64,000 nucleotides of DNA from Bog-756 sp963778165 (GTDB taxonomy: Bacteria; Actinomycetota; Acidimicrobiia; Acidimicrobiales; RAAP-2): positions 310,001-374,000 of the forward strand of contig CAVZTE010000005.1 in assembly GCA_963778165.1 (NCBI GenBank). The letters run 5' to 3'. Made by a program: the position numbers and the translations under genes. Of this stretch, positions 52,798 to 61,234 are shown one piece after another (the first letter of the stretch is position 1; every line of letters starts with the position of its first letter). The notes under the pieces were generated by a model. It ran no database searches. It was not told the DNA's origin and saw only the letters and a list, made by a program, of their open reading frames with translations.

Positions 52798-53601
52798 GTG
52801 GAGGCGAGGCAGCCGAGGCACAACCGGGACGAGGTCCGGGACCTTCTGCTCCAGACGGGCCGGACCATTCTCATCGAAGAGGGACTGGGTACCGGGGCTG
52901 AGGTCCTGACCTTCAAGCGGGTCTTCGACCGGGTGGAACGGGATACCGGCATCCACCTCACCAATGCCTCGGTCATTCGCCGGCTGTGGGAGAACCTGGC
53001 TGACTTCCAGGCCGATGTGTTGGTCGAGTTGGCGCAGGACGAGAACCAGGACGAGTTCAACCGCACGGTGGGGGCCGTCGACCCAGTTCTCTCGACTGTT
53101 GACCTTTCCTCTCCGGAGACGCGAGATCGGGCTCTACGCGAACTCTGCCGGGTCGGCGGCGCCGCCAATGTCGATGCGGTGCGCCAGTCGAGCTATTGGC
53201 CGGTGTCGATAGCGGTGTGGGCCCTGGCGGCCTTCGACGAGCCGCTCGGACACCGGAAGAGAATCGAGATGGCTCTGGTGGCCGGCTACGACGCCTTCAC
53301 CGATCGGATCGCCGGGGTCTACGCAGCCCTGGCGGCCTTGCTCGGCTATCGCCTGCGTGAACAGTTCACCCTGCACCAGTTCGCCATCGCCGCCGATGCC
53401 CTGGGGCAGGGATGTGGCCTCCGCGACCGGGTCGATCAATCGAAGATGGAAGGCATCGTGCGCCAGAGCGGCCCCGACGGGGAGGCCCAGGAGTGGACCC
53501 TCTTCGCCGTGGCCTTCGAGGGCCTGGTTCGCCAGTTCTTCGAGATCGACCCCCACTGGGAACAAGACCAGCTGGACGGCTCTCCTCCCGGTCACCCCTA
53601 G
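52798..53601 (+). CDS. TetR-like transcriptional regulator
   Basis: A 267-residue, mainly helical protein. The N-terminus (TGRTILIEEGLGTGAEVLTF, TNASVIRRLWENLADFQADV) resembles a TetR DNA-binding domain with a longer first loop than usual. The ligand-binding part is unassigned. The GTG at 52798 has GGGAG nine bases upstream. A TTG at 52789 overlaps the stop of a 13-codon frame that starts at 52751 and might be used by coupling. Divergent from the HNH gene. Confidence 0.7.
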   Translation: MEARQPRHNRDEVRDLLLQTGRTILIEEGLGTGAEVLTFKRVFDRVERDTGIHLTNASVIRRLWENLADFQADVLVELAQDENQDEFNRTVGAVDPVLSTVDLSSPETRDRALRELCRVGGAANVDAVRQSSYWPVSIAVWALAAFDEPLGHRKRIEMALVAGYDAFTDRIAGVYAALAALLGYRLREQFTLHQFAIAADALGQGCGLRDRVDQSKMEGIVRQSGPDGEAQEWTLFAVAFEGLVRQFFEIDPHWEQDQLDGSPPGHP

Positions 53602-53701
53602 CGAAATGACCGCCTGATCGGCGATACTGGTGGGCGCAGGGCGTGGCTCGGGGTCACCGGCTGACCGGTCGACGGGGATGGGCGGCGCGGGGGGTATGAC
53701 A

Positions 53702-54446
53702 ATGAGGGGCACCGTCGCCAGGTTTTTCCGGGGCACGGGTATGACCATGCTGGCTGCCACGGCGGTGGGCGTGAGCATGGGATCATCCGTACTCGTAGCA
53801 CCCACGGCAGGAGCGTCGGGCCGGGCCGCAGCGACCGCCACCGTGATCGGGCAGGCTTCGATCACCGGCGCCCCCAAGGGCTGGACCAGCGTCGGGTTCC
53901 GGGTGCAGCTGTGCCCGGCAACGGAGAAGTTCGCACCGGGCTGTGACCATCAGGTCGTCGGTGATCCCACCGGCTCGACCGGGCAGTACAAGGTGGCCGT
54001 GACGCCAGGCCAGTGGCGGATCGGGCTTTACTACTACACCCATTACGGGCAGATCGTGACCGGCGCGTCGATCGCCATCGACCCCACTCCCGGGTACCAC
54101 CACCACCCGCCGGAATCTCACGATGGCCTACATGGTGCCGGCGGCCCGGGGCACTGTCACCGTCTCGGGGAAGCCGGGCGACTTCGATTCCGTGGCCTAC
54201 ATGGGGGTCCAGGCCTGCCCGGGGGCCACATTCTCCTGGGGGTGCAAGGGATCCACCGAGGCCTACGAGAACATTCGCCCAGGCTCGGCCTACTCGATCG
54301 ATCTGGCGGCCGGCGCCTGGACCGTGGCGGCGTACTACCACCCGGACTCCAACAACGGCGTGTTCACTGGACCTCCGGTGAGCGTGCTCGCCGTGCACGG
54401 TCTAACAGTCGTGAAAAATCTCTCCGTCAGATATCGGGGCCTCTAG
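53702..54446 (+). CDS. Secreted beta-rich protein, frameshifted
   Basis: An exported protein of about 248 residues after correction. The signal peptide (MTMLAATAVGVSMGSSVLVA and after) is followed by two copies of a beta-rich module. The first has VGFRVQLCPATEKFAPGCDH and GQWRIGLYYYTHYG; the second, in another frame, has VAYMGVQACPGATFSWGC and GAWTVAAYYHPD. The break is at the CCCGGG near 54089-54094 and is resolved by removing one base. The paired cysteines in both modules suggest disulfide-stabilised repeats. Function unknown. Confidence 0.65.
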
Positions 54447-54447
54447 C

Positions 54448-54475
54448 GGCTGCCCGGCAATCCTGCTGGGCAGCC
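54448..54475 (+). terminator. Hairpin directly after the secreted protein gene
   Basis: GGCTGCCC and GGGCAGCC form a perfect 8-bp stem with a 12-base loop starting two bases after the stop codon. No T-run follows. Confidence 0.6.
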
Positions 54476-54612
54476 CTGGCCGGCCGGGTCGCTCCGGGCC
54501 GCCGGCTGAGCCACTGCTGGCCGGGCAGTCGCTCGTGGCCGAGATCGACCGGCTCCCTCACTCTGTGTGACCGCTCTGTGACGACTACCCCTCACCCGCC
54601 GTGATCGTTGGC

Positions 54613-54672
54613 ATCTGCTAAGCAGATTGGATCGAGAATATCGATACTGTTTACAGATAGGACCTCTATACT
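54613..54672 (+). promoter_or_regulatory. Promoter/operator region of the cyclic-nucleotide-binding protein gene
   Basis: A locally AT-rich stretch holds the perfect palindrome ATCTGCT-A-AGCAGAT (54613-54627), a second inverted repeat ATCGA-N5-TCGAT (about 54631-54645) and the -10 box TATACT (54667-54672). The palindromes are positioned to act as operator or activator sites. Confidence 0.55.
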
Positions 54673-54712
54673 GGTCCACGAGTCGTTCAACCCCGATCTG
54701 GAGAAGAGTTCC

Positions 54713-55138
54713 ATGGAGTCAGCCCCACCAATCCGCATCGCCGACCTGGACCTGTTCGCCGACTGCAGCAAAGCGGAGTTGCGACAGATCGATTCCCTCA
54801 CCACCTATCTTCAGCTGTCCAAGGACCGCGTCCTGATGAAAGAGGGCAGCCCGGCCAAGCAGTTCATCATCATCGGCCGCGGAACGGCCCGGATCTCGCG
54901 GGAGACCGAGGGGGGCACGGCCACCGTCGCCGACATAGGAAGCGGCGAGTTCCTCGGCGAGATGGAGCTGTTGGCCGGAACGCCACGGGCGGCCACCGCC
55001 ACGGCTGCGACCGACCTGGTGGTGCTGGTGAGTTCCGCCAGCGAGTTCCAGTCGATGCTGGACATCGCCCCCTCGGTGGCCCAGAAGGTCCGTCGGGCTT
55101 CGGAGTTGCGGGCGGCCAGCCTGGACCTGGCGGCCTGA
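54713..55138 (+). CDS. Stand-alone cyclic-nucleotide-binding domain protein
   Basis: A 141-residue protein consisting of one CNB/CAP-type effector domain: DLFADCSKAELRQIDSL, VLMKEGSPAKQFIIIGRGTA and GEFLGEMELLAGTPRAAT. The phosphate-binding cassette has GEMELL and RAA in the expected places, so cAMP or cGMP binding is plausible. There is no DNA-binding helix-turn-helix or enzyme domain, so it must act through a partner. The ATG at 54713 was chosen at the domain start. Confidence 0.85.
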   Translation: MESAPPIRIADLDLFADCSKAELRQIDSLTTYLQLSKDRVLMKEGSPAKQFIIIGRGTARISRETEGGTATVADIGSGEFLGEMELLAGTPRAATATAATDLVVLVSSASEFQSMLDIAPSVAQKVRRASELRAASLDLAA

Positions 55139-55190
55139 GCGAACCTGGGCGCTGTTGGCCAACGGGTCCGTTGTCGGGCAGGATCTGCCC

Positions 55191-55946
55191 GTGGCCGGCT
55201 CCGACGCACCAGAGAACGGGACTGACCCACACCTCGACCCGGTAGCGCTACCCCCGGACACGGTCGGGCTGTTCGAAGGGATCTGCACGACTCGGGCCAT
55301 CCGGCGGTACCTCCCGGAGCCGGTGCCCGACCACGTCCTGCGAGACGTGTTATTCGCCGCCAGCCGGGCCCCCAGCGGGTCGAACCGCCAGCCCTTCCGT
55401 TTTTTGGTGTTCACCGACGGGTCCAACGCCGGGGCGGTCAAGGAGCTGATCGGCCGGGCCGCCCGGAGTGTGTGGGACGTCAAGCGCTCGGCCGACCGCT
55501 ACGACGAGGGGTCGGGAATCGACGACAGCTCGCCCAAGGCCCGGATGGCCCGGACCATGGATGAGTACGTGGAACACCTCCCCGAGGTGCCGGTGCTGAT
55601 CCTGGCGTGCCTGGTCCGGCACCGTGCGCCCAACCCCACCGAAGGGGCCTCGGTCTATCCGGCGTGCCAGAACCTGCTGCTGGCGGCCAGGGCTCTCGGC
55701 TACGGAGGTGTCATGACCACGTGGAACCAGTTGGTCGACCGGGAGCTCCACGATCTGTTGGGCATCCCGGACGAGGTGTTGATAGCCGCCACCATCACCG
55801 TCGGCCGCCCGCGGGGCGGTCACGGACCGGTCAGGCGGCGGCCGCTCGATGAGCTGGTCTACCTCGACCAGTGGGGTATGCCGGCCCCGTTCGCCGTCGA
55901 CCCGCCGGGAACCCGCTTCACCAGCGCCGGGCCGCCCCGGCCTTAG
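55191..55946 (+). CDS. Nitroreductase-family protein
   Basis: FMN-dependent NAD(P)H oxidoreductase, 251 residues: TTRAIRRYLPEPVPD and AASRAPSGSNRQPFRFLV are the flavin-binding N-terminus, and ALGYGGVMTTWNQ with IPDEVLIAATITVGRP the C-terminal half. The GTG at 55191 has AGGA at good spacing; a TTG at 55155 is possible. Its stop overlaps the stop of the convergent efflux gene (TTAG, 55943-55946). Confidence 0.88.
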   Translation: MAGSDAPENGTDPHLDPVALPPDTVGLFEGICTTRAIRRYLPEPVPDHVLRDVLFAASRAPSGSNRQPFRFLVFTDGSNAGAVKELIGRAARSVWDVKRSADRYDEGSGIDDSSPKARMARTMDEYVEHLPEVPVLILACLVRHRAPNPTEGASVYPACQNLLLAARALGYGGVMTTWNQLVDRELHDLLGIPDEVLIAATITVGRPRGGHGPVRRRPLDELVYLDQWGMPAPFAVDPPGTRFTSAGPPRP

Positions 55947-57526
55947 CGGGTCGCATCGTGGGGTGCGGAGTGGCGGGTGCCGATCGGGGTGGCTTCGAGG
56001 GCGCAGTGATAGCACCCGGCCTCTTTCGGCTCCGTCGGAGCCGGCGGGCTGGGCGAGATCGGCGGAGTGGGCGGGATCTGCGGAGTGGGCGGAGTGGACG
56101 GAGCCGGCGACGCGGGCACAGCATGGGTCGGATTCCTGATCCCCACAGCGGAGAGGACGCCGCCCGCCAGGCACAGCACCGCCGCCGCCAGCGTTGCCGT
56201 GCGGAACCCCTTCGAGAACTCGGCTGGGTGGAGGTAGCTGTCGCCCGAGATACCGGCCAGCGCCGGCAGCACCGCTACGGCGATGAGGCTGCCGATGCGG
56301 GCCACGTCGTTGTTGACCGCCGAAGCCAGCCCGGAGTGCTGACTGGGGACGGCAGAAAGGGCCGTGGCCGTCAGTGGTGCCACCGTGATGGCCAGTCCGA
56401 ACCCGAACACCAGCACGGCCGGTAGGACACCTGTCAGGTAGTCGGAGTCGGTGGTGACCCGAGCCAACAGAGCCAGTCCGAGTCCGACCACGACCGGGCC
56501 CACGCTCATCTGCAGTCGGGGCCCGATCGTGGTGGCGAGCTTGCCGGAGCGGGCCGACAGCGCCAGCATGATCAGGGTCAGGGGCAAGAGGGCCACTCCC
56601 GACTCCAGGGGCGAGTAGTGGTCGGCGACCTGAAGCTGCACCGGGAGCAGGAAGAGCGCGCCACCCAGCGCGGCGTAGACGATGAAGGTCACGCCATTGG
56701 TCACGGTGAACTGGCGGAGCCGGAAGACTGACAGCGGGAGCATGGGGGCCGACGACATCCGCTCCACCAGGATGAAGGCGGCAGTGGCCACGACACCCAC
56801 CACGAGCATGGTGATCACCACGGGCTTGGTCCAACCTTCTTCCGGTCCTTCGATGAGCCCGTACGTCAACCCGGCCAGCGCCACCGTGGCCAGCAGTGCT
56901 CCGAGTACGTCGATGTGACGGGACGCCGTCGGATCGCGTGACTCGGGGACATGGCGGATCGAGAGATAGAGAACCACGACGCCGAGGGGGACATTGATAA
57001 CAAAGATGAACCGCCACGATGCCGCGGCGATCAGGTACCCACCGAGCAACGGACCGGCCGCCGTGGCCACGCCTCCGAGGCCCGACCATGCGCCGATGGC
57101 GCGGCCCCGGTCGTTCGGATCGAAGGAAGCCTGCAGGATGGCCAAGCTCCCCGGAGTGAGCAGAGCACCCCCGATGCCCTGGAGGATCCGGGCGGCGATC
57201 AGGGCGGTGGTGCCCGGCACCACGGCGCAGGTGGCGGAGGCCAGCGTGAACCAGACCACCCCGATGGCGAAGATGCGCCGGCGTCCGAAGTGATCGCCCA
57301 ACGAACCGCCGAGCAGGAGCAGCGAGGCCAGGGTGAGGGTGTACCCGGTGACCACCCACTGCAGCGTGCCCAGTGAGGCGTGGAACTGACGTCCGATGGT
57401 CGGGAGGGCGATGCCGACCACCGTGGCGTCGATGGCGGCCATGCCCGAGCCCAGCACGGTGGCCACGATGACCCAGCGGCCGGTGGGTGTTCCGAAACGA
57501 ACCAGATCGGTGGACTTGTCGCTCAC
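55943..57526 (-). CDS. MFS drug efflux transporter (DHA2 family)
   Basis: Fourteen-helix proton antiporter of 527 residues. Signatures are ATVLGSGMAAIDATVVGIAL, the loop motif GSLGDHFGRRRIF and GIGGALLTPGSLAIL. The C-terminal tail is unusual. It has a Pro/Thr-rich run (APSTPPTPQIPPTPPISPSP) coded by short repeats, then GCYHCALEATPIG, a Cys-x-x-Cys tail found in some actinobacterial pumps. The drug substrate is unknown; no regulator is adjacent. Confidence 0.9.
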   Translation of the reverse strand: MSDKSTDLVRFGTPTGRWVIVATVLGSGMAAIDATVVGIALPTIGRQFHASLGTLQWVVTGYTLTLASLLLLGGSLGDHFGRRRIFAIGVVWFTLASATCAVVPGTTALIAARILQGIGGALLTPGSLAILQASFDPNDRGRAIGAWSGLGGVATAAGPLLGGYLIAAASWRFIFVINVPLGVVVLYLSIRHVPESRDPTASRHIDVLGALLATVALAGLTYGLIEGPEEGWTKPVVITMLVVGVVATAAFILVERMSSAPMLPLSVFRLRQFTVTNGVTFIVYAALGGALFLLPVQLQVADHYSPLESGVALLPLTLIMLALSARSGKLATTIGPRLQMSVGPVVVGLGLALLARVTTDSDYLTGVLPAVLVFGFGLAITVAPLTATALSAVPSQHSGLASAVNNDVARIGSLIAVAVLPALAGISGDSYLHPAEFSKGFRTATLAAAVLCLAGGVLSAVGIRNPTHAVPASPAPSTPPTPQIPPTPPISPSPPAPTEPKEAGCYHCALEATPIGTRHSAPHDATR

Positions 57527-57674
57527 GATGCCCGGCCGGAGGTGACGGTGGCTTTCTCACTGTCGACCGTCACCCGTTGCACCGTTGCAATGTAACCACG
57601 GCGACTCGAGGAGTGCCGGACGTGGTGGAGCGTCCGAGGGCTGTTCCTTATCCTTATACCGAGGGCAGTGATCC

Positions 57675-58046
57675 TCAGGCCGGGGGCACGGACTCGCGGC
57701 TCGGCCCATCAGGGACGGGCCCCGGGGACGCGGTGTGCCCCTTGGACAAGACGGCGTGCTCCTTGGCGAAGAGCTTGTGCTGTTCGGGGAACTTGCTGGC
57801 ATGCAGGTCGTACAACCGCTGGTGCTCTTCGGGCGTGGCGTGCTTGTGACAGGTCTTGTAGTGGGTTCCCTCGACGCGATGGTGGGCGATCCGCCAGCAG
57901 CTCTTGCACTTGAGGTGGCGGTAAGCGACCCCGATTACGGCGAAGTAGGTCAGGCAGGCGCCGAAGCTGGACCAGAAGGCGTACCACTGGCCACTCTGCG
58001 GCCACCATAGGAAGTTCCAGGTGACCGCCAGTGCAGGGTGCATCAC
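57675..58046 (-). CDS. Small membrane protein with Cys/His-rich cytoplasmic tail
   Basis: A 123-residue protein with one N-terminal membrane segment (about residues 20-45). A Cys/His-rich part follows (LKCKSCWRIAHHRVEGTHY, KTCHKHAT) that could bind zinc. Similar small proteins are scattered through actinobacteria. TAGCCT six bases before the ATG points to a leaderless mRNA. Function unknown. Confidence 0.7.
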   Translation of the reverse strand: MMHPALAVTWNFLWWPQSGQWYAFWSSFGACLTYFAVIGVAYRHLKCKSCWRIAHHRVEGTHYKTCHKHATPEEHQRLYDLHASKFPEQHKLFAKEHAVLSKGHTASPGPVPDGPSRESVPPA

Positions 58047-58148
58047 AAAAGGCTACCTGTCGACCCCCGTCCTCTCGGTGATCGCCGACCGCTGGGTATG
58101 GTGGCGGACCGATCGGCCGGGAAGCCCGGATACGGATGGCCCCCGCAC

Positions 58149-58154
58149 TAGCGT
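58149..58154 (+). promoter_or_regulatory. -10 box for leaderless ion-channel transcript
   Basis: TAGCGT lies nine bases before the GTG start; no Shine-Dalgarno sequence intervenes. Confidence 0.45.
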
Positions 58155-58163
58155 TGCGGACCT

Positions 58164-59213
58164 GTGACTGTGGCGAACACGACCGGACCGAGTGCCGAAG
58201 CGGACCGCACCGCCACCAGGAGGTCGTCCTCTCTCGAGCGGATCCAACGGCTGGAACGACTGGAGCAGGAGCGCCTCGAGGAGAAAGAGCGGAAAGAGGC
58301 GGCTCGACGCCACGCCGTTGCCGCCGGTAAGCCGTCGGGCGGGCGTAACGATCTCGTCGACCGCATCGAGCAGGTCACCAAGTACCCGATGGCGCTACTC
58401 GGCATCGCCTGGTTGGTGGTGGCCATCGTCGTCCTCACCAGCGACGTCAACGGGAAGGCCTCGACGGCTCTGGTGGCCGTGCTCTTCGCTCTGTGGGCCA
58501 TCCTGCTGGTGGAGTATCTGGTCCGCCTGGTGGTCACCCCCGATCGCCGCGGCTACCTGAGGCGCCGTTGGGTCGAGCCGGCCACGGTGGTGGTACCCCC
58601 TCTGCAGAGTTGGCACGTGGTGGGGATCGAGAAGATGTCCATCCTGGTGCACGAGGGTGAGCTCCGGGTCGAGACCATCCTCAAGCACCACAGCCTCTTC
58701 CGGGTGCTCATCGCCACGGCCGTGACGCTGATTCTCGGGGCCTGGCTGGTGCTGCTCTTCGAGGAGAAGGCCAAGGGGAGCAACATCCACAACTATCCCG
58801 ACGCCTTGTGGTGGGCCTTCGTCACCGTGACCACCGTGGGCTACGGGGATCGGTTTCCGGTCAGCGCCGGTGGCCGTGCCGTGGCGGTGGTCCTGATGTT
58901 CATCGGGATCGGCCTGATCGGGGTCCTGACGGCCACGGTGGCATCGGTGTTCATCAAAGAGCACACCGATGCCAACAAGGAGGAGTTCAAGAAGGGACAC
59001 GCCGATCTGGGTCAGCAGTTGGCCGTGATCAGCGACCGCTTGGCCGATGTCGAGCGACGACTCGGCGCCACGGCCGACGAGGTGAAAGCAGTGGATGCCG
59101 CCGCGGACCAGGAGGACCAGGCGGACCAGGAGGACCACGAGGACCGGAAGGCCCAGGCGGACCAGGAGGACCGGACGAACGGCGGGGGCACCCCGACGAA
59201 CGGGACCGGGTGA
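58164..59213 (+). CDS. Voltage-gated-type potassium channel
   Basis: A 349-residue membrane channel. A charged N-terminal coiled coil (SLERIQRLERLEQERLEEKE) precedes the membrane domain. The pore helix and selectivity filter are WWAFVTVTTVGYGDRFPVS, the K+ filter. The C-terminal cytoplasmic segment (DLGQQLAVISDRLADVERRL) is likely a second coiled coil for tetramer assembly. The final 45 residues are an acidic DQEDQADQED-type repeat encoded by short DNA repeats. GTG start, apparently leaderless. Confidence 0.9.
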   Translation: MTVANTTGPSAEADRTATRRSSSLERIQRLERLEQERLEEKERKEAARRHAVAAGKPSGGRNDLVDRIEQVTKYPMALLGIAWLVVAIVVLTSDVNGKASTALVAVLFALWAILLVEYLVRLVVTPDRRGYLRRRWVEPATVVVPPLQSWHVVGIEKMSILVHEGELRVETILKHHSLFRVLIATAVTLILGAWLVLLFEEKAKGSNIHNYPDALWWAFVTVTTVGYGDRFPVSAGGRAVAVVLMFIGIGLIGVLTATVASVFIKEHTDANKEEFKKGHADLGQQLAVISDRLADVERRLGATADEVKAVDAAADQEDQADQEDHEDRKAQADQEDRTNGGGTPTNGTG

Positions 59214-59266
59214 GCGACGAAGGCCCGCGGCTCGCCGCCGTGGTCCTCGTCGGGTGAGACTGGACC

Positions 59267-60175
59267 ATGGCCGTACTGGGACTGGGACTCGCAGCACTGG
59301 GCCGTCCGGGCTACCTGACCGTCGACCACGGGTCGTCGATCGGACCGGACCGGTCGGTGGCGGCTCTCCGCCAACGCTGCCACGAGGTATGTGACGCCGC
59401 CTGGGCCGGCGGGATCCGCTGGTTCGACGCCGCCCGCTCCTACGGCCGGGCCGAGGAGTTTCTGGCTGAGTGGCTGGCCCGGAGGGAGATCGGGCCCGGG
59501 GAGGTGACGGTCTCCTCCAAGTGGGGCTACACCTACACCGCCGGGTGGAAGGTCGATGCTGAGGTCCAAGAGGTCAAGGACCACAGCGCCGCGGCCCTGG
59601 CCCGCCAGTGGCCGGAGAGCGAGGCCCTGCTCGGGAAGTGGCTGCGGCTCTACCAGGTCCATTCGGCCACCGTCGACTCCGGGATCCTCGACGACACCGA
59701 GGTCCACCTCCGGCTGGCCGCTCTCGGTGTTCCGGTGGGCGTGAGCCTGAGCGGCCCGGGTCAGGCCGAGACGCTGCGCCGGGCCATGGACATCCAGGTG
59801 GACGGGTCGGTGCTGTTCTCGGGGGTGCAGGCCACCTGGAACCTGCTGGAGCCGTCGGCCGGTCCGGCCCTGGCCGAGGCCAAGGACGCCGGGTGGACGG
59901 TGATCATCAAGGAGGCTCTGGCCAACGGGCGGCTGGCCGTGCCCGGGCCAACCACAGCAAGGCTCGGAGATCAGCCCGGTGTCACCGCCCTGGCCGTGGC
60001 GCTGGCCCGACCGTGGGCGGACGTCGTGCTGTCGGGAGCGGTCACCGTCCCTCAGCTGAACGCCAACCTGGCGGCACGCCAGGTCGCCGCGGAGGGACAC
60101 GACGATCGGTTCGACGCCCTGGCCATCGACCCGCAGCAGTACTGGACCGAGCGGAAGGCCATGCCCTGGACGTAA
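59267..60175 (+). CDS. Aldo/keto reductase family protein
   Basis: NADPH-dependent TIM-barrel oxidoreductase of 302 residues. The catalytic tetrad is visible: Asp and Tyr in WFDAARSYGRAE, Lys in VSSKWGY and His in LYQVHSAT. The N-terminal beta-hairpin is short. Substrate unknown. It is followed on the same strand by the class II aldolase gene after 91 bases, so both could belong to sugar or aldehyde metabolism. Confidence 0.87.
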   Translation: MAVLGLGLAALGRPGYLTVDHGSSIGPDRSVAALRQRCHEVCDAAWAGGIRWFDAARSYGRAEEFLAEWLARREIGPGEVTVSSKWGYTYTAGWKVDAEVQEVKDHSAAALARQWPESEALLGKWLRLYQVHSATVDSGILDDTEVHLRLAALGVPVGVSLSGPGQAETLRRAMDIQVDGSVLFSGVQATWNLLEPSAGPALAEAKDAGWTVIIKEALANGRLAVPGPTTARLGDQPGVTALAVALARPWADVVLSGAVTVPQLNANLAARQVAAEGHDDRFDALAIDPQQYWTERKAMPWT

Positions 60176-60266
60176 GAGGGCCGCTGGGCATATGCGGTGC
60201 CGGCCCCGATGGGCGCCGTCGCGAGTCCGAACAGTAGGCTTCGGCCTTTCGGAAAGGGAGTGTCCA

Positions 60267-60932
60267 GTGAGCGATCTACTATTGGCCGAGGAGCGCGATG
60301 CCGTGGCGGGAGCCTGCCGCCATCTGGCGGCGCAGGGGCTCGTCATCGGGACGGCGGGAAACATCTCGGCCCGTAACGGCGACCTGATAGCGGTGACCCC
60401 GACCGGAGCCGACCTCGGCACGGTGACCCCGGAGATGGTCACGGTGATCGACCTCGACGGTGAGGTGGTCGACGGAGACCTCGCCCCCACCTCGGAGGTG
60501 CCGCTGCACACCGGCATCTACAAGGGCACCAACGCCCTGGCCATCACCCACGCCCACGCCATGGCCTCCACTGCTCTCTCCTGCACGCACGACGAACTGC
60601 CGCCGCTGCACTACAGCTGCCTGGGGCTGGGGGGAGCCCCCCGCACCGCGGCGTACGCCACCTTCGGGTCGGACGAACTGGCGGAGAACGTCATCAACGC
60701 CCTCAAGGGCCGTAACGCCGCCATGATGCAGAACCACGGCTCCGTCGCCTACGGCAGCAAGATGGCTGAAGCCGTCGAACGTCTGGAGCTGTTGGAGTGG
60801 CTGGCCGAGCTGTACTGGAGGGCCTCGTCCATGGGGACCCCCCGCGTGCTCACCGACAAGGACTTCGAGGCCATCATCACCGCGGCCATCGAGAAGGGCT
60901 ACGGCTCGATCAAGAAGGTCAAGAAGGACTGA
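60267..60932 (+). CDS. Class II aldolase (L-fuculose-phosphate aldolase family)
   Basis: Zinc-dependent aldolase or epimerase of 221 residues. GTAGNISARNGDLIAVTPTG is the phosphate-binding start, the catalytic Glu lies in SEVPLHTGIY and the zinc histidines in THAHAMAST, with a third in MMQNHGSVAYG. The GTG start has AAGGGAG at six bases. The family includes fuculose-phosphate and ribulose-phosphate enzymes; the exact substrate cannot be read. Confidence 0.9.
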   Translation: MSDLLLAEERDAVAGACRHLAAQGLVIGTAGNISARNGDLIAVTPTGADLGTVTPEMVTVIDLDGEVVDGDLAPTSEVPLHTGIYKGTNALAITHAHAMASTALSCTHDELPPLHYSCLGLGGAPRTAAYATFGSDELAENVINALKGRNAAMMQNHGSVAYGSKMAEAVERLELLEWLAELYWRASSMGTPRVLTDKDFEAIITAAIEKGYGSIKKVKKD

Positions 60933-61171
60933 GCCCCGGCCCGGCCCCGGCGAACCCCGCCAGCCCGTCCCTTCCAGCCCGTCCCTTCCACCAAGGGCTG
61001 ACCGCCGGTCGTACGGCACACGACCGTGCCCCTCGTTCATCGGCATTCCCACAGGAGTACTTGAGTTCCGCCCTATCCGCTGAGCGCCACGCCCAAGGGT
61101 GCGTGATCGTGGCCCGGCCAGTGAGAATCGCCAAGCGCGCGAAGCGACGGGCTTCGCCCTAGTCTCTCCGC
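60933..61171. promoter_or_regulatory. Intergenic region upstream of the Cys-containing leader peptide and MFS gene
   Basis: It contains a short repeat (agcccgtcccttcc twice near 60962-60990). A 7-bp hairpin GCGAAGC/GCTTCGC (61139-61157) is followed at once by the -10 box TAGTCT (61160-61165). The hairpin could be a terminator for the aldolase or an operator for the efflux gene. Confidence 0.5.
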
Positions 61172-61234
61172 ATGGACTGCAGGGACTGTCCCAGAGAGGC
61201 GCGGACCCAGGTCGGATCGGTTCGGATCGGCTAG
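61172..61234 (+). CDS. Leaderless 20-residue leader peptide coupled to the MFS gene
   Basis: MDCRDCPREARTQVGSVRIG begins six bases after TAGTCT, and its TAG stop directly abuts the ATG of the efflux gene (TAGATG). The efflux gene has no good ribosome binding site of its own, so ribosomes finishing this peptide probably start it. Two early Cys codons in a leaderless reading frame recall the cysteine-responsive leader peptides described in mycobacteria; that role is speculative here. Confidence 0.5.
   Translation: MDCRDCPREARTQVGSVRIG

Noticed and set aside
55350..57560. Very long minus-strand frame (over 700 codons) covering the efflux and nitroreductase genes
   Set aside because: It is a shadow of the real efflux gene in another frame; composition is Arg/Pro/His-rich and no domain is present. 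High GC keeps such frames open.
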